From Chara braunii (taxonomy: Eukaryota > Streptophyta > Charophyceae > Charales > Characeae), in assembly GCA_003427395.1 (NCBI GenBank), contig BFEA01000228.1:904230-968229 (forward strand): a stretch of DNA of 64,000 nucleotides. Reading direction: 5' to 3'. Of this stretch, positions 54,864 to 64,000 are shown one piece after another. The stretch's first letter is position 1. Each line of letters starts with the position of its first letter. Position numbers and translations under genes: made by a program. The notes beneath the pieces were generated by a model. It searched no databases. It saw nothing but the letters and a program-made list of their open reading frames with translations, and was not told the DNA's origin.

Positions 54864-55811
54864 ATGGCTTCTGCGGAGGGGCGGCGACTCGAGGCGGACG
54901 GCTGGCTCTCTAGGTTGAACGAATGTCGGGAGAAACTTCGGGCTATGGTGGTCCAGCTCTCCTCCCACCCCCTGTCTGGTCTTGAGGTTGAAGGGGGAGC
55001 AACCTCTGTAATCGGATGGGTGGAGGCCATAGTGCAGCGCATGTTGGAAATCAGCGAGCCTTTCGAAGAGGGGCCTGCCATGGAGATAGATGCCTATATT
55101 GACTGGCACCGAGCAAACTATATATGGAGCGATTGTCTTCAGCTTCAGGCCAAAGCACGTGCGTGGGTTGTGGAGGTAATCAGGCGCTCCCAGGCAGCCA
55201 AATTTGCAACTTCGCCACTATCATCAGCAGTATCGTCGATGGTATCAACAACAGAATCAACGACAACATCATCAACAACGTTAACAACAGCATCAATAAC
55301 AGCATCAACAATAGCATCAACAACAGCATCAACAATGGTAGCATCAACAACAAGTTCGACAACAGTGCTTATGACTACGACATCTGCAGAATTGCCAATA
55401 TCAAACACTGCAACAGGTGCCCCAGTGTGCATCACGGAGATATCGAACACATGGGGAGTGATTTCTACTCTAACGCCGAACCCGGTGGGCATCATGGTGA
55501 CTTCTTCTGAAACGGGTTCGGCGTCAGTCCATCTAGTATCAAGTTTGTTCACAATAACACCGGGAGTGTTTGCTGCTCCGTCGGACGATCCAGTGGGTAT
55601 CACGACAACATCTCACGAAACTGATCTATTATCGACTTCATCGACAACAGTAACAATGATATTCTCCACTGCGGTTGTGTCATCTGTTGGAAATGAGCGG
55701 GTCACGTGGTCCCCTGTGTGGTTACTGATGGGGGTAGGTCAGGAGACAGAATCGTTGATCCCATGGGTGGCATTTTGTTTCTTCAATCCTCAAGTCTGGG
55801 TGGTGTTTTGA
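54864..55811 (+). CDS. Hypothetical Ser/Thr-rich protein, 315 residues
   Basis: This is the longest gap-free open frame in the window with mixed composition. It starts ACGATGGC, an acceptable initiation context. Residues 1-115 are ordinary in composition with Glu/Arg-rich helices (RLNECREKLRAMVVQL, AIVQRMLEI) and many Trp (WLSRL, GWVEAI, DWHRANYIWSDC). Residues 120-180 are a Thr/Ser/Ala run from an imperfect ACA/GCATCA repeat (55210-55380). The C-terminal third is Thr/Val-rich and ends hydrophobic. I recognise no family. A retroelement ORF1-like protein or an exon of a host gene are both possible. No TATA or splice evidence is visible. Confidence 0.35.
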   Translation: MASAEGRRLEADGWLSRLNECREKLRAMVVQLSSHPLSGLEVEGGATSVIGWVEAIVQRMLEISEPFEEGPAMEIDAYIDWHRANYIWSDCLQLQAKARAWVVEVIRRSQAAKFATSPLSSAVSSMVSTTESTTTSSTTLTTASITASTIASTTASTMVASTTSSTTVLMTTTSAELPISNTATGAPVCITEISNTWGVISTLTPNPVGIMVTSSETGSASVHLVSSLFTITPGVFAAPSDDPVGITTTSHETDLLSTSSTTVTMIFSTAVVSSVGNERVTWSPVWLLMGVGQETESLIPWVAFCFFNPQVWVVF

Positions 55812-56367
55812 AAGTGCTTGGGATAACTTGACCTGTGTTTCCAATTGGCTATAGCCTGTGGAATGGATTTGCCTTGCTGGAAGGTTATCTGCTTTGATCT
55901 GATTGCCTGGTCTCGATTGATCTCGATGATCTCATAGATATGGATCTATGCGGGAACTATGACTCTCAAACAACTTGTATGCTGAATTCTTTCTTGATTT
56001 GCTTTAAGTCCATTTCATCTCACGGATCGTGTGAACTGTTGGGCATAGTCACTTAGGGTTTTAACTGAGATCCAGGCTGTGCTCGACTTACTTTTGCCCT
56101 GCTATAATCCCTGCCCCCATGTTTTTGATTTGTAGGGTTTGATCATTGGCGGTTTGGGCAGAATTTGATTGTCTATGGGACTGGGTTAATCCTTCCCTTC
56201 AGGGGAAGCAATCAATGCTCAGTGCCCATGCTCTATTCTCGTTGACTAGGGAAGCTGTCTCTGCGGGAGCAGTGGCCGAGGCTCTTCCAGCCCTAATGGG
56301 AAGAGGCGTGTGTTTGCGTTGTATTTCAATTTGCAATTTTAGCCTTGGGCATTGGGCCCCTGTTTGG

Positions 56368-56402
<35 letters not shown>

Positions 56403-56627
56403 GTACAAGTAAATCGGGAATGGGGATGTAGGTGAATAGCAGCAGTATTGAGACAGTGCGCAGGTTTTACCTAGCAGTACTTACAAGGCACTCTCTTCCA
56501 GGGGGCTCCGAACGCCCTGTGTGCACCAAGCTTTGTCGAACCGCCAGCGCAACATTTTTTTTCCCCCTTTGCTGGCACCGCCAGCCATTGTGGTCCGGTA
56601 GACCCGAGACCCGGTTAACGCGGCATG
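55812..56627. other. No gene recognised; poly(A) and worn MITE
   Basis: Poly(A) at 56369-56398. From about 56510 the sequence (TTTGTCGAACCGCCAG, CCATTGTGGTCCGGTA) is the interior of another copy of the TTAA-family element, whose right end is at 56850-56881. Confidence 0.55.
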
Positions 56628-56836
56628 TTAAACCACCAGTACTTGGCCCAGCTATCGATGCCGAGCTGGCCGACCCCCTGCATGCCAAGTTTCGCCGAAC
56701 CGCCGGGGCGCCGTTTCAACTTTTTTTTGGCTGGCGCTTACAGCCATTGTGGTCCGGTACCCCGAAGCCCGACTGGCGCGGCGCGTTAATGGGGAAGCGC
56801 CGCGGCCGATAGCTGGGCCAAGTACTGGTGGTTTAA
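56628..56836. mobile_element. TTAA-flanked MITE with perfect 30-bp inverted repeats
   Basis: 209 bp. The arms 56628-56657 and 56807-56836 are perfect reverse complements over 30 bp (ACCACCAGTACTTGGCCCAG at the outer left after TTAA). Both ends carry TTAA, the target used by piggyBac-type transposons, so TTAA may be the target duplication. The interior is GC-rich and noncoding. It sits inside a diverged copy of the same family (about 56510-56881), so two insertions are nested. Other copies: 4912-5069, 52783-53198, 57398-57620. Confidence 0.88.
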
Positions 56837-56881
56837 CATCAAGGGCCCCTGGCCGATGTATGGGCCAAGTACTGGTAGTTT

Positions 56882-57397
56882 AAGTAGACGTCATCAAGAA
56901 AGTGTGAGGTTGTCTTTCAGGTGTGTGAGCGCTGTGGGCGGCTCCGTCGTGGTCGGGTTTCAATTGAGAGAATGCTTCTGGAAGCCGATCGCCAGCACTG
57001 AAATGACATGGAAGAGGCAACCAGTTGTTTATGGTGGGATCAACCAGCCTCACACAATGTCTGCCAATGGTGGGAGCCGCATCGGAGAAGACACCAATTC
57101 CCATATCCGATGGGCTACTAACTTCATCAGACTGACAGATATCGCCGATTGGAAGGCCTCTACTGTTGAAAAACGCTAGTTCGTGTGAGCCCCTGTGATC
57201 GACAAAGCTACCTTCCAAGGCGCATGAGCCTCCAACTATGACTTTTTCATAATGGCCTTCCCACTTCACTACCAGCTTAGGTTGGAATCCAAAAGCTCTT
57301 ACCGTGTGTACACGTACTACAAAGGCAAGAGCTCAATTAGACTCAGGTGAACTGGTGGTTTTGTTTCTCTCCTCCAAGCCATAAGTGCAACTGTCAT
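56882..57397. other. No gene recognised
   Basis: Frames of 107 (plus) and 129 (minus) codons overlap each other and have no domain that I know. Confidence 0.45.
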
Positions 57398-57620
57398 TTA
57401 AACCACCAGCACTTGGCCCATCTATCGGATGCGGAACAAAACATTGAGTAGAAACATTTCTAGTCGGATGATTTTGGGCTCTCCTGTAGTGGCCCATACG
57501 TTTCCTGAAATTGTGGCTCGTTAACCGGCACGACTTTAGGAAGTACTTGGAGCAATCAAACGAGTTTCATTTTCCAAGTCAAATGGGTGTTTGAAACCTT
57601 GGATGAAGGGGCCTGGCTGC
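57398..57620. mobile_element. TTAA-family element, left part
   Basis: TTAAACCACCAGCACTTGGC, then CTAGTCGGATGATTTTGGGC, GTAGTGGCCCATACGTTTCC and CACGACTTTAGGAAGTACTT match 52783-52990. No right end seen before the next element. Confidence 0.7.
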
Positions 57621-57741
57621 CATGCATGAGGCTCAGATGATTTCCTGGAAATTGTGCCCGGGCTTCTCATCGCGTGGAGGCTGCGGTAAGGCTCCGAGCC
57701 TCCTACCTTCCCTCTGTCATTCTCTATGCAATCTACCCACC

Positions 57742-57988
57742 GTCTTCCCCCGAACGTAACGCATATGCATTGTATTCGAGTTTTCGTAAAATTCGAAAAC
57801 CAGGATAGAAAATATATTCGTCATATTTATGCGAGTTTTGAAACATTCAAAAACGCCAGTAGAACGCATATACGGTGTATTAAAAAGTAATGGCCATTCG
57901 AATAGAGCTAATCCATTTTATTCAAATAGAAAGCAAACTATGAGTTGGATTCGTTTACAAGTCCTGTGCGTTACGTTCGGGTGGTGAC
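57742..57988. mobile_element. MITE-like element, CCCGAA family, 247 bp
   Basis: GTCTTCCCCCGAACGTAACG at the left and CGTTACGTTCGGGTGGTGAC at the right are inverted repeats with few mismatches. The interior is AT-rich with TTCGAATAG-type words and no frame. Confidence 0.75.
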
Positions 57989-58046
57989 TACTGGAGGACC
58001 ATACCAGGGGCCGGCCAGAGCAAGTTGTTCTCAGCAGGAGGGTAGT

Positions 58047-58200
58047 GTAGGTGTAGCTCAGTTGGTACACCCATGAGCTGTTGAAATAAAGAACCGAGTT
58101 GGAATCCAGATGCCGTCAAAATAATTCGGAATTGGCTGGGGCCGGTCAGCTCAATGATGATATATATCTCAAGGCTGTCGCCCTTTTGAAAAAAAGGGTT
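58047..58200 (+). mobile_element. tRNA-derived SINE, family A
   Basis: GTAGCTCAGTTGGTACACCC is a full A box; GAGTTGGAATCCAG is a B-box relic. The middle GAATTGGCTGGGGCCGGTC and the tail ATCTCAAGGCTGTCGCCC match the other copies. It ends in CCCTTTTGAAAAAAAGGG. Confidence 0.85.
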
Positions 58201-59019
58201 GTGCAAGGAAAATAAGCAACCGCGAGATGACAAATTCCAGATTACACCATCACATTGAAAGCCAGATAGTCGCACTGTGTCCAGAGAGCAGCATTGCACC
58301 AATAATACACCAATGGACGTTCGTAGTACTGAAAACCAATGTCAAGGAGAGCTTTCTCTCTCCGCCACAACACAAGAGTCCAGTACCTTCACACTCCTAC
58401 TTGGCGCTCAGCGCCCAGCCTACTCCTACACAGCTACGATCAGCCTACTAATAGACAATGCAACTGTTGACATCAGCGGCAACCCGAAGTACTTGAAGAT
58501 GTCCCCCAAATGCAGACCATCGCCAATACAAGGTATGTGCCCTCACATCATCTTCATCATCATCCTTCGCCCTTCCCTGACTTTACACCCACGTCTTCCT
58601 TCCTAACACCCGAAGACCACTCATGCGCCTCACTGTAGTCCAAGCCCACCAGCTATGGTGGCTGGGCTATGCCCTCAGCAGCGCCCTGCTTCCCTGCACG
58701 ACCGCACGTGCTGCACCTCGCCTCTCAGCGCCAGCAGCAGCCCACGAGCATTTGCTCCAGCAGCGCTGCCGCTAGCATGCGAGTGCCTGAATGAGGCTGA
58801 GAGTGGCCAGCTCTTTCCTATATGGAAAGAGCCTGCCTGCTTCGCAGCCTGGCAGGACTTGGCCTGGGCCCAGAAGCTTCCTGTAGGCCCCAGGATGCTG
58901 CGTGCTACTTTGCAGCTACTGGGCCTCTGTTGGTTGGGCCTCCCAACTGTCAGTGTATGGGGCTGCGTTTCTCGTCCAGGGCCTGCATGCTTTGGAAAGG
59001 CCCAGAAGGCCGTGGAAAT
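58201..59019. other. No gene recognised
   Basis: Frames of up to about 120 codons run toward the gap on both strands. Their composition (Ala/Leu/Ser/Cys) is not informative and no domain is seen. Confidence 0.45.
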
Positions 59020-59258
59020 NNNNNNNNNNNNNNNNNNNNNNNNNNNNNNNNNNNNNNNNNNNNNNNNNNNNNNNNNNNNNNNNNNNNNNNNNNNNNNNNN
59101 NNNNNNNNNNNNNNNNNNNNNNNNNNNNNNNNNNNNNNNNNNNNNNNNNNNNNNNNNNNNNNNNNNNNNNNNNNNNNNNNNNNNNNNNNNNNNNNNNNNN
59201 NNNNNNNNNNNNNNNNNNNNNNNNNNNNNNNNNNNNNNNNNNNNNNNNNNNNNNNNNN
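59020..59258. other. Assembly gap (Ns) beside poly(A)
   Basis: 239 Ns directly followed by an A run (59259-59292), so the gap probably marks an unresolved homopolymer or retrotransposon tail. Confidence 1.
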
Positions 59259-59292
<34 letters not shown>

Positions 59293-59294
<2 letters not shown>

Positions 59295-59995
59295 AGAAGT
59301 TCAAAAAACGGGAAAAAAGGAAGAAAAAAGTGCAGCCGCTTCAGGTTTCGAGTTGAAAAAGGAAAAAAAAATAAGTTTGGAGTCTTTGGACACTGTTGCA
59401 GCTCAAAACAAACAAAAAAAAAAAGAAAAAAAAAAAAAGAAACGGAAGTCTGCACACCACCACCCCCCAGCCTGCGAAAAACCTGGCACGCCTTTCCGAA
59501 AGTCGCGCCTCACTTGTAGCGCCTTTTCAAACTGGTTGTGTCATGTTTGTTTTGCACATTCGCAACTCCATGACATGACTGAAACATTCTTACCCCAAAA
59601 AAGAAATGTTCATCATAAACCAAACAAAAAGACAAAGAACAGTCACCCTACATGCCTAAGACGAAGAATTGGAACCCCCCTCATTAGCTGACACACCTAC
59701 ATCGAGGACTCAGCCGCCATTCAAACTACGCAGGGCTCTAGTAGCCCAGTAAGAAGTTGCTGGCGACCAGGTTGTGGTGCAAGTGGGAGGTGGTGGCTCC
59801 TTTGTACAGAAGACAATCTTATAATACATCCCGACCGTGGGAGTAGGGATGCGCCGGGCACAGTAATGATGAGTAAGGGTGGGAGGGAGTCTAATAGTGG
59901 GCCTGTATTGAAGATCATCTGGATGATCAATAGGCAACTGCTGACGGGACTGTCATATGCCTGGTGGCTAGCCTCTACAACAAGATGGACTTTAT
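59293..59995. other. No gene recognised
   Basis: A-rich tracts to 59443, then unremarkable sequence. Confidence 0.5.
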
Positions 59996-60038
<43 letters not shown>

Positions 60039-60095
60039 TAGATATATATTTTATTTGACGATATATAGATATAGATATATATATATATATCGTCA
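59996..60095. repeat. (GATA)n and (AT)n compound microsatellite
   Basis: About ten GATA units followed by ATATAG and AT runs; leads into the repeat shared with 43850-44134. Confidence 0.95.
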
Positions 60096-60384
60096 CAAAT
60101 AGAACTGCCCGGTAAACCGTAGGCAGAGAGAGAGAAGAGGACAACAAACGAGGGGCTGTGACAAAATGTTTCGTCGGAATATATATATGCGCATCCATGG
60201 TATCGTGCAGCAATCAGGAGAGTCAGCTGGACTATGCATACTGCAGAATGTTTAGTTCTTAAGGGGGGAAGGGGGGGGAGGAGGGGGGAGGTCCTGGTCG
60301 GACGAGGGGAGGGGGGCACGGCGACAGGAGGGGGGATGCTATTCCCGTTCCGAGCAGCATCTGGTATATTTCTTGTCCCCTTTG

Positions 60385-60470
60385 GAATGCTGGACCCAGG
60401 GTTATTTCTGGATAGTGGACTAGGTTACCAGCAGGTGGAGTTCCCCACCAATCTACCCGGGCACAGTTTG
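60385..60470 (+). mobile_element. LINE 3' tail relic
   Basis: TGCTGGACCCAGGG, then TACCAGCAGGTGGAGTTCCC and CACCAAT match the conserved tail, with an insertion of about 20 bp in the loop region. Confidence 0.55.
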
Positions 60471-60576
60471 AAAGGCAGAGAAAAATACCAAAAAAAGAAG
60501 TTTGTCATGCGATACGAGGGTTGAGGCAGTTTTGTTGAAACTTCACACTCATGCAAAGGAGATGCACACGAACTGA

Positions 60577-60985
60577 GGGCGAGATTCCACAGGAAAGCGC
60601 GAAGGCAAGAAAAGGTAGTTGGAAAGATTTTGCTGACCCCACCAAGTAGCGCCATCTGTCTGGAAAGGAACTGCCCCCACCCCCCTCCCCCCCGAAAAAA
60701 AAGGACGCCTCTTTCTACATGATCTGATTGGCTGCCTCCCAAAATTCGGGGGCAACTGGAAGGCAGAGGTGGGGGGAGGATTTGGAAAGTTTTGGAAACT
60801 CTGGAAACCCGTGAGCCCACACCAAACTGACTTGGCGGCCCCCGGTGTCTGTCCTTTTTTGGAAAGTAGGGTACACACTTTTCTCAAACGGAAAGTGGTA
60901 TCCTCCTGGAAACTTGCCGGCTGTGGGATCCCGTTGGTGGAAATTGAACAGTTTCCCACGGGAAACAAGTGCAGGAAGCAAACCG

Positions 60986-61016
<31 letters not shown>

Positions 61017-61063
61017 AAGCAAAACCAAGAGTCTCCTTCCGGCTTTCCTGTGGAATCTCGCCC
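60577..61063. mobile_element. Inverted-repeat element, 487 bp
   Basis: Perfect 22-bp ends (GGGCGAGATTCCACAGGAAA at 60577, complement ending at 61063). The interior has repeated TTTGGAAAG/GGAAAC words and a poly(A) run (60986-61014), no transposase frame. Nonautonomous DNA element most likely. Confidence 0.7.
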
Positions 61064-61358
61064 TGGGAGTCGTGCAATTTGGAGTTTATCATACAATTTG
61101 ACACAACATCGGTCATGCGTAGAAGTGTTTTCCGTCCGTTCTTTTTGCCTTGCATCTGGTAAGGAAATTGCGGAGACACACAAAAAAAAAAAAGTTAGCA
61201 TTGCAATTTTGGACCACATTTTGCAGGTTGATGTTTCCGGAAGAGTGATGAGAATTTGATTTTCTGCACCGAGCTTGTCGAGCAGGCTGCGCGTTTTGGG
61301 ATGTGGACGATGAAAGTCCTGCAGGATGTCCGACATTGCACAATTTGTATTTGACTTA

Positions 61359-61479
61359 GGGCATACTCACACTAGGACTTTTCAGGCTCAGCTCTGGATG
61401 GGATTGCAGTCCGACGCATGCAGGTCCGGCGGTAGCTGTTGTCAGTTACAGTTAGGAAAGTGTTATTGTGAGTATGCCC
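61359..61479. mobile_element. MITE-like element, GGGCATACTCAC ends
   Basis: Ends GGGCATACTCACACTAGGAC and GTGTTATTGTGAGTATGCCC are imperfect inverted repeats over about 24 bp. The element is 121 bp, close to the related 120-bp copy at 6121-6240. No target duplication was identified. Confidence 0.75.
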
Positions 61480-61751
61480 TCACAGATCATTTGGGGTATG
61501 CAGTTAGCAAAATGCGAAGGTTCCCTTACCTCGGAGCATGGTGTAGTGTCCCGAAGGTGCACTTTCAGCTGCCGGTCTACTGTGTGTTGCATCGGCCAGT
61601 GATCCACTGTCAGTACCCACACATAGGCACAATTTGTGCAAGTTTGAAGGTAGTGGTGGTGTAGGATCAGACAAGAGAGCTTCTGTAGGCACCGAGCTTC
61701 TTTTAATTGAGTTGAATTTTATTAAATAAAACTTAATTGAAAAGAATTGCT

Positions 61752-61808
61752 GCTGCCTATTGGTGGGGACCTACACACCTGTCGGAAACTGAGTCCAGTG
61801 TCACATAG
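61752..61808 (-). mobile_element. LINE 3' tail relic, reverse copy
   Basis: Minus strand: GACACTGGACTCAGTTTCCG, ACAGGTG and GGTCCCCACCAATAGGC match the conserved tail, followed by AT-rich sequence. 61809-62198 holds nothing else I recognise. Confidence 0.65.
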
Positions 61809-62198
61809 ACGATGCAATACCACGACTGAAAGCTGCAACAGCCAACAAAAAATATTGGGAACAGTACCCAGCTTCATTTGCCAAAACAAAAGGCAAAAAA
61901 GGAACTCTGGTCACGTTACGGAGCCTCGATTGCCATCTGCGTGAATGGTTTTATGTTAACTGCCTCATCAGCTTTCTTGTCATGTGCAGTTGTGGTTCGG
62001 GGAATGCTACGTGACAACCGGAGGTTCACCCGACATATCATCCGCCAATTAGTGCCCTCTGTGATGCCTTACGATTTACGATGGTCTAAATGTAATAAGC
62101 CAAGATATTATCTTTGGGGAACCACTCCTGTGCTCTCCACACGTTATCAGTAAAATCCACCTACAGTATGCTTTGCCCAAGAATCATCTTAAGGGATA

Positions 62199-63174
62199 AA
62201 GTAGAGGAAAGATGGATGAAGCATCTTAATATTAATAAAGAAACATTAAGAAAGGAAAGATAGTTCAGTAAGACCAAAATTAAGCCTGCAAAAGTGGCTT
62301 CACTACAATGGGAAATAGAGCATAGGTGCCTACCTACAAACAACTGGATTATAGACAGGACAAATTTGGAACAAAGGGGAATAGCGCTTCCTTGGTGTAA
62401 ATTTTGTTGGTCTGCGTTTCCAACTAAATTAATTCCTGAAACAATCGAGCATGTCTTCCTTCAATGTCCCGGGGCCATTTGGCTTTGGAGGTGGTGGGAA
62501 CGCATATGGTCTAATCTAGAAACACAAATCCATTGGCCATGGGACTGGAGAGCCCTTCTCCTGGAATCTTGGTCCCCTGACTCTGTTGACGAATTCTCAC
62601 AAAACTTGTTCAACATGGGCAGAAGAGCGGTATTATGGGCCATATAGTTAAGAAGATGTACATATGAAATGGAAGGAGTAAGGCTTGATGGACCTGAATT
62701 CAATGACACAGTTAAACAACAAATACAAACAGACATCATTACAAGATGGGAACAGTGTAAGGAAAAGGTAAAATTCTTATCTTCACAAAAAGAAATACTT
62801 CAACACATTCAACGATTCAACCAATGCTGGCTAGGAGGAACCCATGGGGGAAAGATAGGGAAGGTTAAATGGGAAGGGGCAAAGAGAGGAGGGTATGAAT
62901 GAAGCTATGGAAGTTCCCTCTCAGTGCTGAGTTTGGTCTCAAGTGTTTGGTATGGAAATAAATGAAGTTGAGACTAGGGTTGAGCGTGTAAAGCAGGATG
63001 GGTAGATAATAAAGGAATAGTGCTAGGGTGATGTTGTTTTGATCTGGCGCCCTTTCGGGGTGAAGAGACACTTCTATTTCCATTCATGTTGTCAAGGGAC
63101 GCTGGACCCGGTTTCCAGCAGGTGAAGCTCCCCCACCAATAGATGGAGTCGTTGTTTAAAAAAAAAAAAAAAAA
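62199..63174 (+). pseudogene. LINE 3' part with zf-RVT domain, 5'-truncated
   Basis: From about 62199 the sequence follows 45182-45992 of the first LINE. Frame 62294-62647 holds the zf-RVT domain: LQWEIEHRCLPTNNWI, CKFC..EHVFLQC (CX2C..HX4C) and WLWRWW. After a stop, 62669-62902 carries the next part (VKQQIQTDIITRWEQCKEKV, CWLGGTHGGKIGKVK). The 3' UTR has the two tail hairpins (63046-63069; 63101-63119) and a short poly(A) (63158-63174). It is truncated and broken, so inactive, but better preserved than the other two. Confidence 0.9.
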
Positions 63175-64000
63175 ATCTTTGGGGAACCAATTGAGTCTCC
63201 CTGCATACAACAACCAACTGAGAGTCTTTGATCCCGGAGTCCATAACTACTTTGAAGCCGAGTTCGTACTGCCTATATAGTTTCTACTATTTCTTTCTCA
63301 TCCGATCTGTAAGGATCATTTTCCTATCTCATTCGATTCTCCTGTGTCTTCCTTAAGTTCAAGATGCGACCCCATGTTCTCCCCGAAGGCAAGGGTATTT
63401 TTCCAGAGTATGAAAATTATAGTACTTATGCAGGCTTGCAGGATATACTCCCATCAAGAGGAGTACATTCACATAGTTTCTTTCTTGTCCAATCTATAAG
63501 GATTATTGGCGATGCCCAGACCTACCTTGTATTTGATGTCGAGGCACAATGAATCAGACGATGCATGTACTTACCAGTGTTACCACTGATATTGACAATC
63601 GTGCATTCAAGGATAACCGATGATTGAGGAGATACAAATCAAGCACTCGTTCATTGAACGTTGCTCTCATTATGTTGGACATTAGTTATATTATTAACTA
63701 ATTTTGAACTCTGTTGCATTTAATTTCAGCTCATAGAAGGATAAGGCAAAATGGGTCGGTCGTGCTCAAGATCAAGGTCATTATCATGTAGAGGGAAATC
63801 ACCAGCGCGGTTATTCGAGAAAGGAAGAAGGCAAGGCGTGAGGCGACGGAGTCAGCACAGGGGGGCGTCAGTGTCTAGATGATGAAGTTCAGCGAGGGAG
63901 TACTACTACTTACATAATGATTTCACTTCCAACAAACCAACCTCAGGACAAAGGTGGTGGTTAACAGAAAAGTAATTTGAGAAGCTGGTGTTGAAGGTCA
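63175..64000. other. No gene recognised
   Basis: CATAGTTTCTTTCTTGTCC-like words near 63290 and 63473 suggest a weak duplication. No domain or RNA gene seen up to the edge. Confidence 0.45.

Overview
The window reads as nuclear, repeat-dominated DNA from a photosynthetic streptophyte, most likely a charophyte alga with a large genome (Chara-like; this is inference). The support is a plastid ndhH fragment (ndh genes are typical of streptophyte plastids and missing from most other green algae), spliceosomal U6 and U2 snRNA fragments close to the plant consensus, a plant-type 25S rRNA fragment, and LINEs with the zf-RVT domain found in plant LINEs. There is no operon structure and no convincing intact host protein gene. 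Three assembly gaps (21992-22958, 43401-43580, 59020-59258) and scattered single Ns limit the reading.

Layout. 1-21186: microsatellites, minisatellites, tRNA-derived SINEs, short inverted-repeat (MITE-like) elements, U6 and U2 retropseudogenes, a plastid insert, a 25S rRNA fragment and a GA-rich region ending in a polyadenylated retrosequence. 21187-43282: a very old, about 22 kb LTR-type element. It has 274-bp LTRs at both ends, a primer-binding-site-like motif, a decayed gag and no recognisable pol. Its interior is filled by two diverged but colinear noncoding units of about 7 kb (26438-33870 and 34887-41830). 43283-64000: several 5'-truncated LINEs with poly(A), one inserted into another, plus more SINEs, a TTAA-flanked inverted-repeat family, simple repeats and one 315-residue Ser/Thr-rich ORF.

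The most unusual signal is in the noncoding interior of the LTR element. Several repeat families there are arrays of hairpins in which the loop is conserved and the two arms change together: GCTGGAC/GTCCAGC, CTGAAC/GTTCAG, GACCAGG/CCTGGTC and GACCAAAC/GTTTGGTC all surround the same TAGAAACAATG-type loop. A second family keeps a CATCAAGAA-type loop while its stems vary. Three copies of a TATA-headed leader keep their stems through different sequences, and a 631-bp tandem duplication shows a paired T-A to C-G change. Such covariation suggests selection on folded RNA (or single-stranded DNA) rather than on protein. One unit also carries about 290 nt of decayed LSU rRNA. The closest known analogue is a LARD-type (large retrotransposon derivative) element with a structured noncoding interior. 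The number and variety of covarying hairpins here look undescribed to me, and no search was run.

The other elements are probably connected: LINE machinery is the likely source of the A-tailed SINEs and of the U6 and U2 retrocopies. The LINE 3' ends carry two conserved hairpins, one with covarying arms, that are plausible reverse-transcriptase recognition structures.
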